DNA of 64,000 nt from Dermacentor variabilis (lineage: Eukaryota > Arthropoda > Arachnida > Ixodida > Ixodidae): NCBI RefSeq assembly GCF_050947875.1, contig NC_134569.1, positions 209,684,627-209,748,626 on the forward strand. The letters are read 5' to 3'. The translations under genes were made by a program, and so were the position numbers. Every line of letters starts with the position of its first letter. The stretch's first letter is position 1. Shown here piece by piece: positions 1 through 12,900 of the stretch. The notes beneath the pieces were generated by a model. The model had not been told where the DNA came from. It made no database searches and was given only the letters and a program-made list of their open reading frames with translations.

Positions 1-482
1 AGAGAGAGAGAATTTGGAAAGTGTTGTAGCTATTGCAACATTGCGTGCATGTATGTGCGGTGCCCATGTGTTTTGATGACTGATTTGTGCATTTCTTATC
101 AATGATTAAGCCTTGATTACTTTTTTTTGTACATCAGCGCTTCAATGTATTGACGAATACCTTACTTTATATCTCGTTGAAACTATGAATTCTCAGTGTC
201 TGAGTTTGTCATGTCTAATGGATATAATAAAATGTTACACGGCTGTTTGTAGCTGTATTCCGTGTATAGAACGCACGTGGTCGGACCCAGCTGTGAGCGC
301 CGTCTGCTCCTGGCCTTTTAGCTTACTGGAAACAGAAACTGAGGTGCGCGTGCGGGCGCACTGAAATTGTATTTACTTGTTCTTAAGCCTACTTGATTTG
401 AACGAAATTAACTTTTCATAACCTTGGATTCACGTAATCATGCTTTCAATCGCTCAATGTTATGTTTACAATATGGCAACCT
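1..482. other. Upstream flank, no gene seen
   Basis: The window opens with a short (AG)n run. No coding exon, RNA gene or repeat end is recognisable. An 83-codon open frame at 113-364 has no recognisable family and looks like chance. Confidence 0.5.
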
Positions 483-500
483 TGACGTCACTTTTGGCGC
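483..500 (+). promoter_or_regulatory. CRE palindrome next to an E2F-type site, candidate promoter of the BEN gene
   Basis: TGACGTCA (483-490) is a perfect CREB/ATF palindrome. TTTGGCGC (493-500), an exact E2F consensus octamer, follows two bases later. The pair lies about 230 bp upstream of the presumed start codon at 730. Between them is a direct repeat around the words AAGTGAAAAA and CTGTTGCTT (about 546-598). Seeing the sites is certain; promoter function is inferred from position only. Confidence 0.35.
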
Positions 501-729
501 CTGTAGTACGTGAAAGCATGGCCTTTGAGATTTGCAGTGTTACTAAAAGTGAACACTGTTGCTTAAAGTGAAAAACTGTTGCTTGAAGTGAAAAATTCAA
601 CCGATCCGATCCTATCCAATGCAATTTTGCTATTTATACAAGACGCGCGCGCTAGTTCGGCGCTTGCTATCCTACGCGCGCAGTATACCCAGTCCTGTCA
701 TTGGTCCCGCATACTACGAAGTAATAGTT

Positions 730-925
730 ATGGACCACGTTTTGGTTAAGTGGGTCACAGAAAACAAATGGGATGTGTATCCCATTAAAAACGTAGCGGA
801 CGCGGCTGTAGGCATGAGTTTTTTAGAAGAACCAGCCGCCGCTGTCGAAAGGCTACAAGGGGCCGCCGTGGACATTGTGTGGGAGGAAGGGAAGCCAGCG
901 GCACCAGCGATAGTGTTAGCAGTGG
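730..925 (+). CDS. BEN gene exon 1
   Basis: ATG at 730 begins [14 protein letters not shown]. The exon gives 65 codons plus one base, then GTGAGT at 926. An in-frame ATG at 619 would add 37 residues, but 730 is preferred because the compact domain-like stretch starts there and G follows the ATG. The sequence alternates hydrophobic strands with Trp and ends in PAIVLAVG, compatible with a small beta-barrel reader fold. That fold is a guess. Confidence 0.7.
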
Positions 926-3900
926 GTGAGTACGACAGCTTCTTTGTTTTTGTTGTTGGTTCGAAATGGCTGCACCTTGTGCTGTACAAATTTCACATGT
1001 TAGCAACGCGTGGGCGCTTGGCCGGAGATATCCGCGGATATCCGCGCTTTTTATTGGCACACTGGCGCTATCAGTGAGATTACGCGCCGCGCGCTTAATT
1101 GAAGGCACCCTGAGTATCGGCTCGTAACGTCGCTGATAACACCAGTGTGCCAGTGGAGTAAAAGTCGCGTATGCTCTCTACGGCCACGCGTATGGTATCT
1201 GAGGCCTGTACGTATCACCCATGTTCGAGCCCCCGAGTGCAATACGCGCCTATTGTTGTCACTAGACCCTAAGCGTGGGGGAATGCGGTGTTCCTTGCGG
1301 CACGTGTCGATGCTGAACGCAATCCAGCAGGAAGTTCAGAACTGATTAATTGTGCTCTAAAGCTTATTATCGCGTTTTGTCGTCACTCCAACGCATGGCC
1401 AATAATATGCCCCTTGTTCTGCCTCTGTTAATCGCTTAAGCCTCCATTTTCATGTGAAGTTCTCTTGTTACAATGAAATGTCTGCGTTCCATTGTTACTG
1501 AATTGCACGAATTCGTTAAATTCAGAACTAAGACTCCCTCTCAGTTTCTATAAACCGGCGCATTTGACTTGTTCTTAGAGAAACAGACTAGCACAAAGGT
1601 TTTTCTTAGAATTACGAACCAATTATCCCATCAACAAGTTTTCGTTAACTTGTTCTCCATTTGAGTTATCACTTGTTACCAAGTGCCAACCTTCCTGGCA
1701 GCACGACCTGATCAGCCTAACTGGAGTACCGAGAGAGTCTACCTTTTCTATTTATTTATTTATTTATTTATTATACAGTCCCACATTCGCTCGGAGAGCA
1801 TTACAGTGGGGGGGAAGTAATACACATGTTAAACAGTTGTAAATATGGTTACATAACACGGTGACGAATAATGCAGTGCAGGCAGCATAACTATGCCAAA
1901 ACATAAAGGAGAAAAAAAAAAAAAAAAGAAATGGACTATATGTACATACATACACACATACATGGGCATACATGAACATATGAACACATCTACACTCAGA
2001 AATACATATAGTAGGCAAGGAAACGCGGAAAAAAAAAGAAAAAACATCGAAACACGCGAAATGATCACATGTCAAGCAGTTCTTCGAAAAAGGCTGAATT
2101 TGATGTTTTAGAAACGGTATCCTGAGGCAGAGCATCCCATTCATTGATGGTTTTTGGAAAAAAAGAATACTTTAACAAGTTCGTTCTTGACTTCATTGGC
2201 CTTACTTTTAATGGGTGTTCACGGCGATGGGATGTGTAATGCGGGTTAAGCATGTATTTTGATTTATTAATGCCAGTATTGTTGTAAAATATCTTATGAA
2301 AAAATTTGAGACGCAAGCAGCGCCGGCGTTCGGCTAACGTCGTAAGCGCTAGGCGTGTTTTCATTTGTGTGACGCTACTACATCTGCGATAGCTCCCAGT
2401 GATAAAGCGTGCCGCTCGGTTTTGCACGCGCTCTAAGATGTACTTAAGGTTGTCCTGATAAGGGTCCCATATCGTGCACGCGTATTCAAGAATAGGCCTT
2501 ACGTATGTCGTGTATAATAACTTTTTGGTTGCCAGAGGACAGGGATGAAAATTTCGAGCCAAGAACATTAGTGTGTTATTCCCTTTCGCGGCAATCTCTG
2601 CAATGTGATCATGCCAAGTAAGATCGCTTGAGAAGTGAACGCCCAGGTACTTGGCCCCTGTTACGTTCGAAATGGTCGAATTATTTAGCCTGTAAGAATG
2701 GGAAACGTCAGTTTTTTTTCTAGAAAAGCACACGTAGTTGCATTTTGATTCATTTAGGGCCATGCACCAAGTGGTACACCAGTTAGAAATTTTATTAAGG
2801 TCATCTTGAAGGATTTTGCTGTCATTTGGATTGTTTACCGCTCGATAAACAACGCAGTCATCTGCGTACAATCGTAGGTTCGACTGGATGTTCTTCGCTA
2901 TATCGTTAATAAAAATAAGAAATAATAACGGCCCCAGAACAGACCCCTGCGGTACTCCTGACGTGACCGGAACAGCTGATGAGCAACATCCATTTACCAC
3001 TGTTATCTGTCTGCGGTTTACGAAGTAGTTAATTAACCAGTTCATTAGGTCAGCCGGAATTTTTAAGTGCTGAAGCTTGTGAATTATACAATCATGCCGT
3101 ACCCGATCGAATGCTTTTTTGAAATCTAAAAACAAACAGTCAACGCTAGTACCTTGATCTAATGCAGTCGTTATGTCAAAAGAAAATTCCGTTAACTGTG
3201 TGTCACAAGAAAATCCGGCGCGAAAGCCATGTTGTTCTGTGTAAAAAAAGTTTTGCGAATTCAAATGCCTTATTAGGTTGCTGTATACGATGTGTTCCAT
3301 AATTTTCGAAGCGCCGCATAGGAGGGAAATTGGGCGATATTGTTCTAAATTATTTTTTGGTCCTTTCTTATGAACAGGAACCACATGAGCAAACTTCCAT
3401 TCGTCCGGCACGATTCCTTCGGATAATGACGTCATATATATTGTATGAAGAAGATTGCTAAGAGAACTAGCGCATTCTTTCAGCACGCGATTGGGTATGC
3501 CATCAGGACCTGTCGCTTTATTTGTGTCTAGGCTGGTAAGGATTTGAAAAATACCAGGAATTGATAAAGTGATATCGGGCATTTCCTGAAGAACTGAGGC
3601 GCAGGACGGTAAAGGGATATTGCTCATCGGTGAATTAACGGAAAAGGCGGACCTGAAATAATCGTTGAAAGCAGTGGCTTTCAATTCATCATTTGTTATC
3701 GTGCCATTGTCAGACGTGATACATTGTATACCAATTTTCTCTTTCCTGGTTTTTTTGGCAAGCTTCCATATAATATTGTGATTGTTTCGAATCTTTGCGT
3801 CTAATATACTGAAGAAATGACGCTTCGCTTCACTAATTTTAGATTTACAAACTTGCTGGACAGAAAATAACTTTTCAGAAGTAACTGGCATCTTGCTTTT

Positions 3901-6900
3901 TCTGAGGTTCTGAAAAAGACGGCGTGTTTTTCTAAGGAGTTGACGGATTTCGGGGGTGATCCATGGTTTATCTTTCCGACGTTTGGCAGTTAGTAATTTT
4001 GATGGTATGTGCTCCGAAATTAGTGCAACTATTTTATCTTTCAGTACGCTCCAAGCAATGTTAACATCTTTTTCTGAGCAAACCTGTGAAAAAGCTGGAA
4101 GAAAATCAGTTAATTCACTGTTCATTGCCTGGTAGTTTCCCTGATCATAAAAGTATATAAGTTTTGGAGTAAGTCGAGCTCTATTTTGGTGTGGATAAGA
4201 AACGCTGGTTAAAACGACAGCGTGGTCGCTGATACCGGGAACACAGACAGGTGGAGACACCAGATCAGTTTCATTTGTGAAAAGGAGATCGAGGGTGTTG
4301 GATGACAGAGCAGTAACTCTGGTTGGGGACTCGACGCACTGAGTCAGGTTGAAGCTACTTGTGAGGTCAAGCAATGCAGAATGCAACGATGAGTTTGATA
4401 AATTGGTCGGCAGACCGCCACCCCAGGACACGTCTGGTAGGTTGAAGTCACTGTGATATCGATAATAGAAGGCCATATATTTATGAAAAATTGGTCAGCT
4501 AAACTACTGATGCTGCAGCTACCCTAATTGAATATTCAGCAGCAGTAATAGGGAAGATTTGTAATTTATACAGCTCCTTGCGACTGCCTTTCTTTTTTTA
4601 ATGCGAAGCAATTTTTTGCCTAGTTGCATCGGAGCAAGGACGTGACAATGTATCCATAAAATGTTTGCTGATCCTGGAGACAGTGCAACTCGAAAAGCCG
4701 CAAGACATGGTGCGAACAAGCACCAGATATAGTGCGAATTAAAGCAGCCTGATTGGCTAGTAACGGACATAGTGCAAACACTGGATATAATGCCAATTAA
4801 AGTGGCCGGATTGGCCATTACTGGGCAGAGTTGAGTAGTGCGAATTAAGGCAGGCTGCAGTGGCAGGTAATGCACTTGACTGAAGACTTGAGCTCCAACA
4901 GCAACACGCTGTCGTCATGCTGTCATTTCATTGCCTGTATGACATTGTTATTATTGTTTTGTTGTCATGTTTTGTCATCTTTCTGCCATTTTTCACTCTG
5001 TTGCTGCCACTGCATTGTCGCATGCGATGCTCTCCTCGTAATCTCGCCATCGGCGGCATTGTGTAGTTGTCGCGTCGTCGTGACATCATCAGTTTGTCGT
5101 AGCGATTGCACTGTCATCAACCCATTGTCTTCACATCTTTGTTCCCACACTCTCGTTGTCATACCATGGTTGTCATACCATGGTTATCACACCATGGTTA
5201 TCATAACAGAGGCCCATTCGATTCACCTGCACCACTGCGAACCAGTTCCCGGTGGTACACGTGAAGTTCAGAAATTGTGCAGCTCGATTTATTCGGTGCA
5301 GACACAGCACGATATTTCAAACGAATGTCAAGGTGCAGATGCGGTGCAGGTGCTTTGCTTTTGCCGACTAATGTGCACGGAGTGCGTAAGTTTGAGAATT
5401 CCTGAAAACTGCTAGTATGATTGGCTTCTGCTATGTAAGTACACCTGCGCTTCGATCGACTCTGCAGATGCACGTAAACAGGGTTATCACGGCGCTTGCG
5501 CATGTGTGCTGTTTTGTCTGCTGCACTGCTATTTTGCGCCTGTACGTTTGCACCAAGTTGGCACTAACAGTAGAGAGGATGCAGCAAAATTGTGGAACAG
5601 CCTGCACCTTTTGGAACAAACGGCATGGCTCAGAGTGCCATTGCAGCACCGCTGAAACAAATGGCAATGTGCAGCTCGTGAACTGGTTCAGGTGGTGCAA
5701 ACGAATTCAACGTACCTCAGCATTCTCATTTCAGCGTCATCATGTTGTCATCATACTATTTCCATCATAATATTGTCCTGACTCTCTTCATACATTTGCA
5801 TCGTCTATAGCTTTCAGAAATGCTTCATATGACATAATCAATAAAGGTGGCTTCTGCATTAATATTCTTTTTGACAACACTGTTGTGTATCCGGAATAGC
5901 TACCGTGTGCCTCTGTTTTATTGTTCTAGTGCACTGAAAAGCTGAATGTAACTCAAAAGCTGCATGTAGTTCTCAACACCTGTCTCTTGTCCTTAGTGAA
6001 TTCTGTGTATTTGCAGTAAAGCAGTAGGCAGACTGTAATGTTCATTAAGCACATAGCCAAGTTTGTTTGTGCTGTGCCTAAAGTACATTTAGCCTTCAGG
6101 ATATGCAGGGTGTTTCAAAAAACACTTTCAAAAATCTTTAAAAGTTGCCTGTGGCAGGTATCACAATTCTCGTTCGTGAGCTGGTCTACTCAAAGTGGCA
6201 GACAATAATTGCATAAAAATGGAGATGCACTATCGTCTAATTAGTAAAAATCCACTAAGTTTTGTACTAATTACATTATGGCCCATATTGCAATTTACAA
6301 ATTATAGCCGTCGAGTTTGCAACGCGGATCCACTTGGAACGAATTTTCTAAAGATGATACCAGTTCCGAGATATAAATTCCCGAGCTTTGCGGAGAAATG
6401 CATTGGCATTCCAGCTAATTTTTCAACAAAACGTAGTTTCATGCACTGAAGCAGAACTGGAATGCCAATGCATTTCTCTGCAAAGTTTGGGAATTTATAT
6501 CTCGAAACTGGTGTCACCCTGAGAATTCGTTCCAAGTGGATCCATCTTGCCAAGACCACTGCTAGAATTTGTAAATTGCAATATGGGTCATAATTGGCCA
6601 AAATTATTTTTTGTGAATTCTTGTTAATTAATCAATCTTGTATTTTAATTTTTTTGTGCAAGTAGTTTCCGTCACTTCGAGTAGACCGGCTCATAAACTA
6701 GAATTGAGCTATCTGCCACAGGCAACCTTTAAAAAATTTTGAAATTGTTTGCTTAAACACCCCGTATAACGCAATGCAGTGTGACAGTACGAGGACACAG
6801 AAGAATTTTGACACGCACAGCACCAACGTGCTTTAGCCAGTTTCAGAATATAGCTAAGTACAGTAGGCATGCAAAGAGGCACAGTACACCACTGAGTTTA

Positions 6901-9900
6901 ATCTTTTTGTAGTTCTGTTGCCACATTTGAGGTTTTTTTTCTTCTTTTCATGTATCCTTTTGTAAGATGTTACAGTGTGCAACAATTCTTTAGGCTAGCT
7001 GTGCGACAATGCAAGTACTTGCAGCACGAGCAGAGGAAGACGGAATAGTAAAGAGCAGAGTAAGAGAAAGGAGACCGCTCTCCATCTTGTCTCATTCCAT
7101 ATGCTGTCTTTATAAGCATGTGCTCCACATTCTTGCCGCATGCAAGATATGTATGAACAGGTTTTCACTGGGAATGCGGTTTTTGCATACTGGTTAATTG
7201 GAGAAATTTGTCATTATTTCGCACCTCTGGAACAGTTGTACTCTATTTCATATAATAGCAGGCAATGCTGCAAAGGCATTTTCTCACTCAGCATTCGAAG
7301 GCAAAATGTTTGCCACATGTATGAAAGGCTTAAGTACGTTTCATCTAATTTAACGCAACATCACATGTCCCGAGTTTTAGGTTACAAAATACGATATATT
7401 TACATAGAAGGCATTACCGATACGAGCCATGGAGAAAAGAAAGCATAGGAGAGGTCCCGGCTAGCCTGGATCAGTTGAGTGTGTGGCGGAAGTCACCTGT
7501 TTTTCACAAAAGAGCACTGCGACTGGTGTGCCAAACATGAACGTTGCCATAGCAACCGCACTCCTGAAGCTGTTGCTGCTGTTCTTGGCCTCTTACGAAA
7601 GAGGTTTTCAGCCTTTGTCTCTCTTGCGGTACATTCTGTTTGTGAGACAAGCTGACCTTGGAGTGTGTGTAAGCTTGAAACTAATAGATCTGTCAGCCAG
7701 CCAGCAACACACACACACTCAAGTAATCACGGTGTAGGTCTTTGTCATGTTCTTTCACATGCCACACAAAAACACAGCAGCGCGTCTGCGTCACTAAAGC
7801 TGTTACAGAAGTTTCATAGGCTTTGTTCTGACGCACGTCAGCAGCACACACTTCCAGCGGCTCATAGCAATGCAAATTAAAAGCTCACACCTATCTGCTT
7901 CGGCAAGCTGATTAGAGGCACAAAGGGAGATGGCGCACCAACGTGGCTGCACTTCAGACTTCAAAAATGTGATGTCAGGGCCTCTCCTATTTTGTTTATT
8001 TCCTGCATGATGTGAACCTATCTATTATGATCGAATGAGCAGAATGGCATGTTCCTGCTACCACCGGCCACAGTACACCACTTGCATTTATGACCAAACT
8101 CTTTTTATGCCGCATAGTCGAAGTACAAAGGAGCTTGAATAACACTATATTTGATGTAACCTGATGTAGGTGCACTATATGACACAGTTATTCAGTTGAA
8201 AGCTTGCAGATTAAAATATAACCGCGCTTTGAAAGTGCAGGGTGATGACAGTGCTACTAGTGTTGTTTTCGTAGCATAGCCAGCAAAGTATGAAATGTGG
8301 AATAGTTCCAATGTAGTGTACTGATTGATGTATTAAGGGTTCCTGCTTTTGAACATATTAGATCATAGCTGCTCCCGAAATTAATGCAGGTTTGGCATGC
8401 ACTTTATCTTAATACATGTCAGTGATGGTGCTCTTGATTAAATAGGGTGTTCAAGCAAGTTGATGCTTTTTGCATGCCAAGATTAGCAGCTTTGTGATAG
8501 TACCAAAATTAGTCTGGCAATCATCGATAACGTGGTCAATAGATTAAGTGTACTACATGAAGCGCAAATTTCTGTGGAAGCCAACCTGGCTAGGGTGAAA
8601 CATTGTAAAGGGTAAAAAATGGATGCTGCACTATCTTCAGTAAGACTAAAACTGAAAAAAAAAACCATATTGGCTTCTCATGGTAGCCTTGTTCAATAGA
8701 CAGAACTTTCTCAAGGGACTGGGGAAGGCGTGTTATTTCTAGAGAACAAGGATCTCACAGCACACATTGAATACAACTGATAGCGAACTCATCTCTGTTT
8801 CTGCTTGCTGCCTGCATTAACTGTTCAGGCCTACTTAAGCAAATTATTTGAGGATATTTGTTCCTATAATTATGAACAAGGCTCCTATATGAGGGTGAAA
8901 CCTTCCTTTTCATTAAAATATGTTTCAGCTTTATTGATTGGTGTAGCATCCTCATTACATTGTATTGCAGAATTTGATCAATATTAAGGACATATCTTGT
9001 AAAAGTTCTGGAACTACCTCTAATTCTCCACATTCTTTCACAAATTCTTCTCAGATTCTTAACAAATCCACTTACGAAGTAGGTTTGTATGCCTCCATTT
9101 GTGCCAGTGAAGCGTAGCTTGTTGAAAAAGTAGTTCATGATGTCAACATGTATCTTCCAATGCAGAGCTTTGATCAGTCAGTGCCGATCCGTCTGAGAAT
9201 TTCCAAACTGTTGTGCGGTCCTTTAGGTTCCTGTGAGCTTATTGAAGTACACAGGTGGAATTCCATTCGGCTCACATTAGTCATTGCCACACACATTTAA
9301 GCATTTGCGCGTTGCAACTTCATAGAATGTTGTCGTAGTCAACGTAGCAACTGGTGCTACAGCTGCGAGCCGTGTGAGTGTTTTGATTTACCCAGCAGTG
9401 GCAGGTGTGCAAAAAGGTTGCTAGATGTAGTGAAAAGTACCTATTAGAGGTTGACAGGCATAAAAACCTAGCGCTGTACTTGTCCTGCTGCTGTCACTTA
9501 GTGGCTGTTAGCACAGCACAGTTGCAGAAGTAGTGCTCCTTACATAGTGTACTTATGTTGATGGGCACCTTTGCAGGAAAGCTAAGCACCCTCGAGAAAA
9601 AACGTGCCAAGATGGCAGCCTCTGCTGCGTCAGATGATTCAGCGTTTGGAAGCGAGGCAGTGGTAAGTATTACTTTTATTGCTTGCACTATATGCAAAAC
9701 ATGAGTCATTTGAAAGGGAGCAAAGTGCTGTTTGGGTTCTGTAATATCCTGTTGGTATGCTTACATTGAAGCTTGCATAGTGCCCAATGAATGAAATGAA
9801 ATATTACTTCGTGCATACATCTACTGGTTTACAGGCAGAGTCTTACGGGAGCATGAAGAGAAAAATTATTTGAGCATGTTAGCAAGTTTCCTGTAAACTG

Positions 9901-12900
9901 CTGAATGAACAGCAACTCTTATCAAAATTTAGGAATTTAAAGTTGAATGCCTTGTTACTACTACTAATGCTTGCAGGAACCGAGGTGCAACTGTGCCATA
10001 AAAATATCCTCGCTGGAGGACAAAATTAAGGAATTACAAGAAGAAAAGGAGAAACTTAGTTTGGAGCTTCAACAAGCATGGGACTGCCTTGGTAAGTTTG
10101 TCTCAAGCACGGCGCTTCATTACTACCTTCTAAGTATATTGAGTTGAAAATTGGAAAAAAATACTGCATTTTATTGTATCCTTTGAATTTTTAGTAGTCT
10201 CAACATGCTTCTCAATGAAGCTTAAAAGTGTGTCGTTTAATAATGTTCACTGTCATAAAATTTTAACTTCTTTTGAAGGTTTCCGGTGACAGTTATCTGC
10301 AGAAAGCTGTGAATCTTCACAAGAGTGTCGAAAGAAAGTTTGTGTCCTATTAAAGTTACGATTGTGCTTCTGTTCAGCTCTTTAGCTGATGGGTTACTCA
10401 CATACGCAAACTAGCCGTATTTGACACCGTGCTCAGATATGAAGTTAAACATATTGACAGCATTGCCTGTTTGGTTGGGAAATTGATTAGGACTTTCAGA
10501 CTGACTCCTGCCAAATAAGTGAATTTTATTAGCCCGATGTTTTGGAGCCCATTCGGCTCCTTCTTCAGGCGTTGTTCTTCGGGGGTGATGGCGTGCAGCT
10601 TTTGAAGGGTCATATTGTAGAAACGCCAATGTATGAAAGCATCTAACCCTACAGCTAGAATAGAACTTGCAGAACTTTCGAAGTTAATCAACAAGCGTAA
10701 GACAGCTGACATAAGGAAGTATAATATGGATAGAATTGAACATGCTCTCAGTAACGGAGGAAGCCTAAAAACAATGAAGAAGAAACTAGGAATTGGCAAG
10801 AATCAGATGTATGCGTTAAGAGACAAAGCCGGCAATATCATTACTAATATGGATGAGATAGTTCAAGTGGCTGAGGAGTTCTATAGAGATTTATACAGTA
10901 CCAGTGGCATCCACGACGATAATGGAAGAGAAAATAGTCTAGAGGAATTCTAAATCCCAAAGGTAACGCCGGAAGAAGTAAAGAAAGCCTTAGGAGATTT
11001 GCAAAGGGGGAAGGCAGCTGGGGAGGATCAGGTAACTGCAGATTTGTTGAAGGATGGTGGACAGATTGTTCTAGAGAAACTGGCCACCCTGTATACGCAA
11101 TGCCTCATGACCTCGAGTGTACCGGAATCTTGGAAGAACACTAACATAATCCTAATCCATAAGAAAGGGGACGCCAAAGGCTTGAAAAATTATAGACCGA
11201 TCAGCTTACTGTCCGTAGCCTACAAAGTATTTACTAAGGTAATTGCAAATAGAATCAGGAACACCTTAGACTTCTGTCAACCAAAGGACCAGGCAGGATT
11301 CCGTAAAGGCTACTCAACAATAGACCATATTCACACTATCAATCAAGTGATAGAGAAATGTGCAGAATATAACCAACCCTTATATATAGCTTTCATTGAT
11401 TACGAGAAAGCGTTTGATTCAGTCGAAACCTCAGCAGTCATGGAGGCATTACGGAATCAGGGTGTAGATGAGCCATATGTAAAAATACTGGAAGATATCT
11501 ATAGCGGCTCCACAGCCACCGTAGTCCTCCATAAAGCAAGCAACAAAATCCCAATACAGAAAGGCGTCAGGTAGGGAGATACGATATCTCCAATTCTATT
11601 CACAGCGTGTTTACAGGAGGTATTCAGAGACCTGGATTGGGAAGAATTGGGGATAAAAGTTAATGGAGAATACCTTAGTAACTTGCGATTCGCTGATGAT
11701 ATTGCCTTGCTTAGTAACTCAGGGGACCAATTGCAATGCATGCTCACTGACCTGGAGAGGCAAAGCAGAAGAGTGGGTCTAAAAATTAATCTGCAGAAAA
11801 CTAAAGTAATGCTTAACAATCTCGGGAGAGAACAGCAATTTACAATAGGCAGCGAGGCACTGGAAGTCGTAAGGGAATACATCTACTTAGGGCAGGTAGT
11901 GACGGCGGATCCGGATCATGAGACGGAAATAATCAGAAGAATAAGAATGGGCTGGGGTGCGTTTGGCAGGCATTCCCAAATCATGAACAGCAGGTTGCCG
12001 TTATCCCTCAAGAGAAAAGTATATAATAGCTGTGTCTTACCAGTACTCACCTACGGGGCAGAAACCTGGAGGCTTACTAAAAGGGTTCTACTCAAATTGA
12101 GGACGACACAACGAGCTATGGAAAGAAGAATGATAGGTGTAACGTTAAGGGATCAGAAAAGAGCAGATTGGGTGAGGGAACAAACGCGAGTAAATGACAT
12201 CTTAGTTGAAATCAAGAAGAAGAAATGGGCATGCGCAGGACATGTAATGAGGAGGGAAGATAACCGATGGTCATTAAGGGTTACGGACTGGATCCCAAGG
12301 GAAGGGAAGCGTAGCAGGGGGCGGCAGAAAGTTAGGTGGGCGGATGAGATTAAGAAGTTTGCAGGGACGGCATGGCCACAATTAGTACATGACCGGGGTT
12401 GTTGGAGAAGTATGGGAGAGGCCTTTGCCCTGCAGTGGGCGTAACCAGGCTGATGATGATGATGATGAACTCGAGCGGAAATCTACCTGGCTGGGCATCC
12501 TTTTCTTCTTTTCGTTATGTAGCGAAGGCTATGGATATGCACTGAGGGTAGGTTGCCCTTTACACGGTGTATGTTACCCCTCGCTTCTGAATGTGCCATG
12601 ACTCCAGTATTAGTCTTTTTCGCGAGTTCGCCTCTGAAGGATTTGGGTTTCCTGGAAAGAAATTTTGTGGTCAGTGTCTTCAGAGTGTTCGGCGACGGTG
12701 CTGCATATACAGTTGAATGTTCCGACGTCAGATCTCGTGTTGTGCGATTGTTGCTTTTAGATTTTTGCTTTCACTGATGTACGGCACCAGACAGTCGGCA
12801 CAGCTGATTTTGTAGACGACACCTTGAGCTCTTTTTTTTTTTTTGGTGGACGATCTTTTGGTTTAGGGAGAAGGATATTGAAAGTGTTTATCGGTTTGTG

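Noticed and set aside
619..1077. 152-codon ORF as a complete small gene
   Set aside because: The domain-like part stops at a GTGAGT donor (926) that joins exon 2 in phase. The remainder is intron read-through.
785..1108. Minus-strand frames over exon 1
   Set aside because: They are shadows of the coding exon and have no family or splice logic.
11499..11882. Minus-strand 127-codon frame, also present at 28653-29036
   Set aside because: It is the antisense of the RTE RT and occurs in both copies only because the element is repeated.
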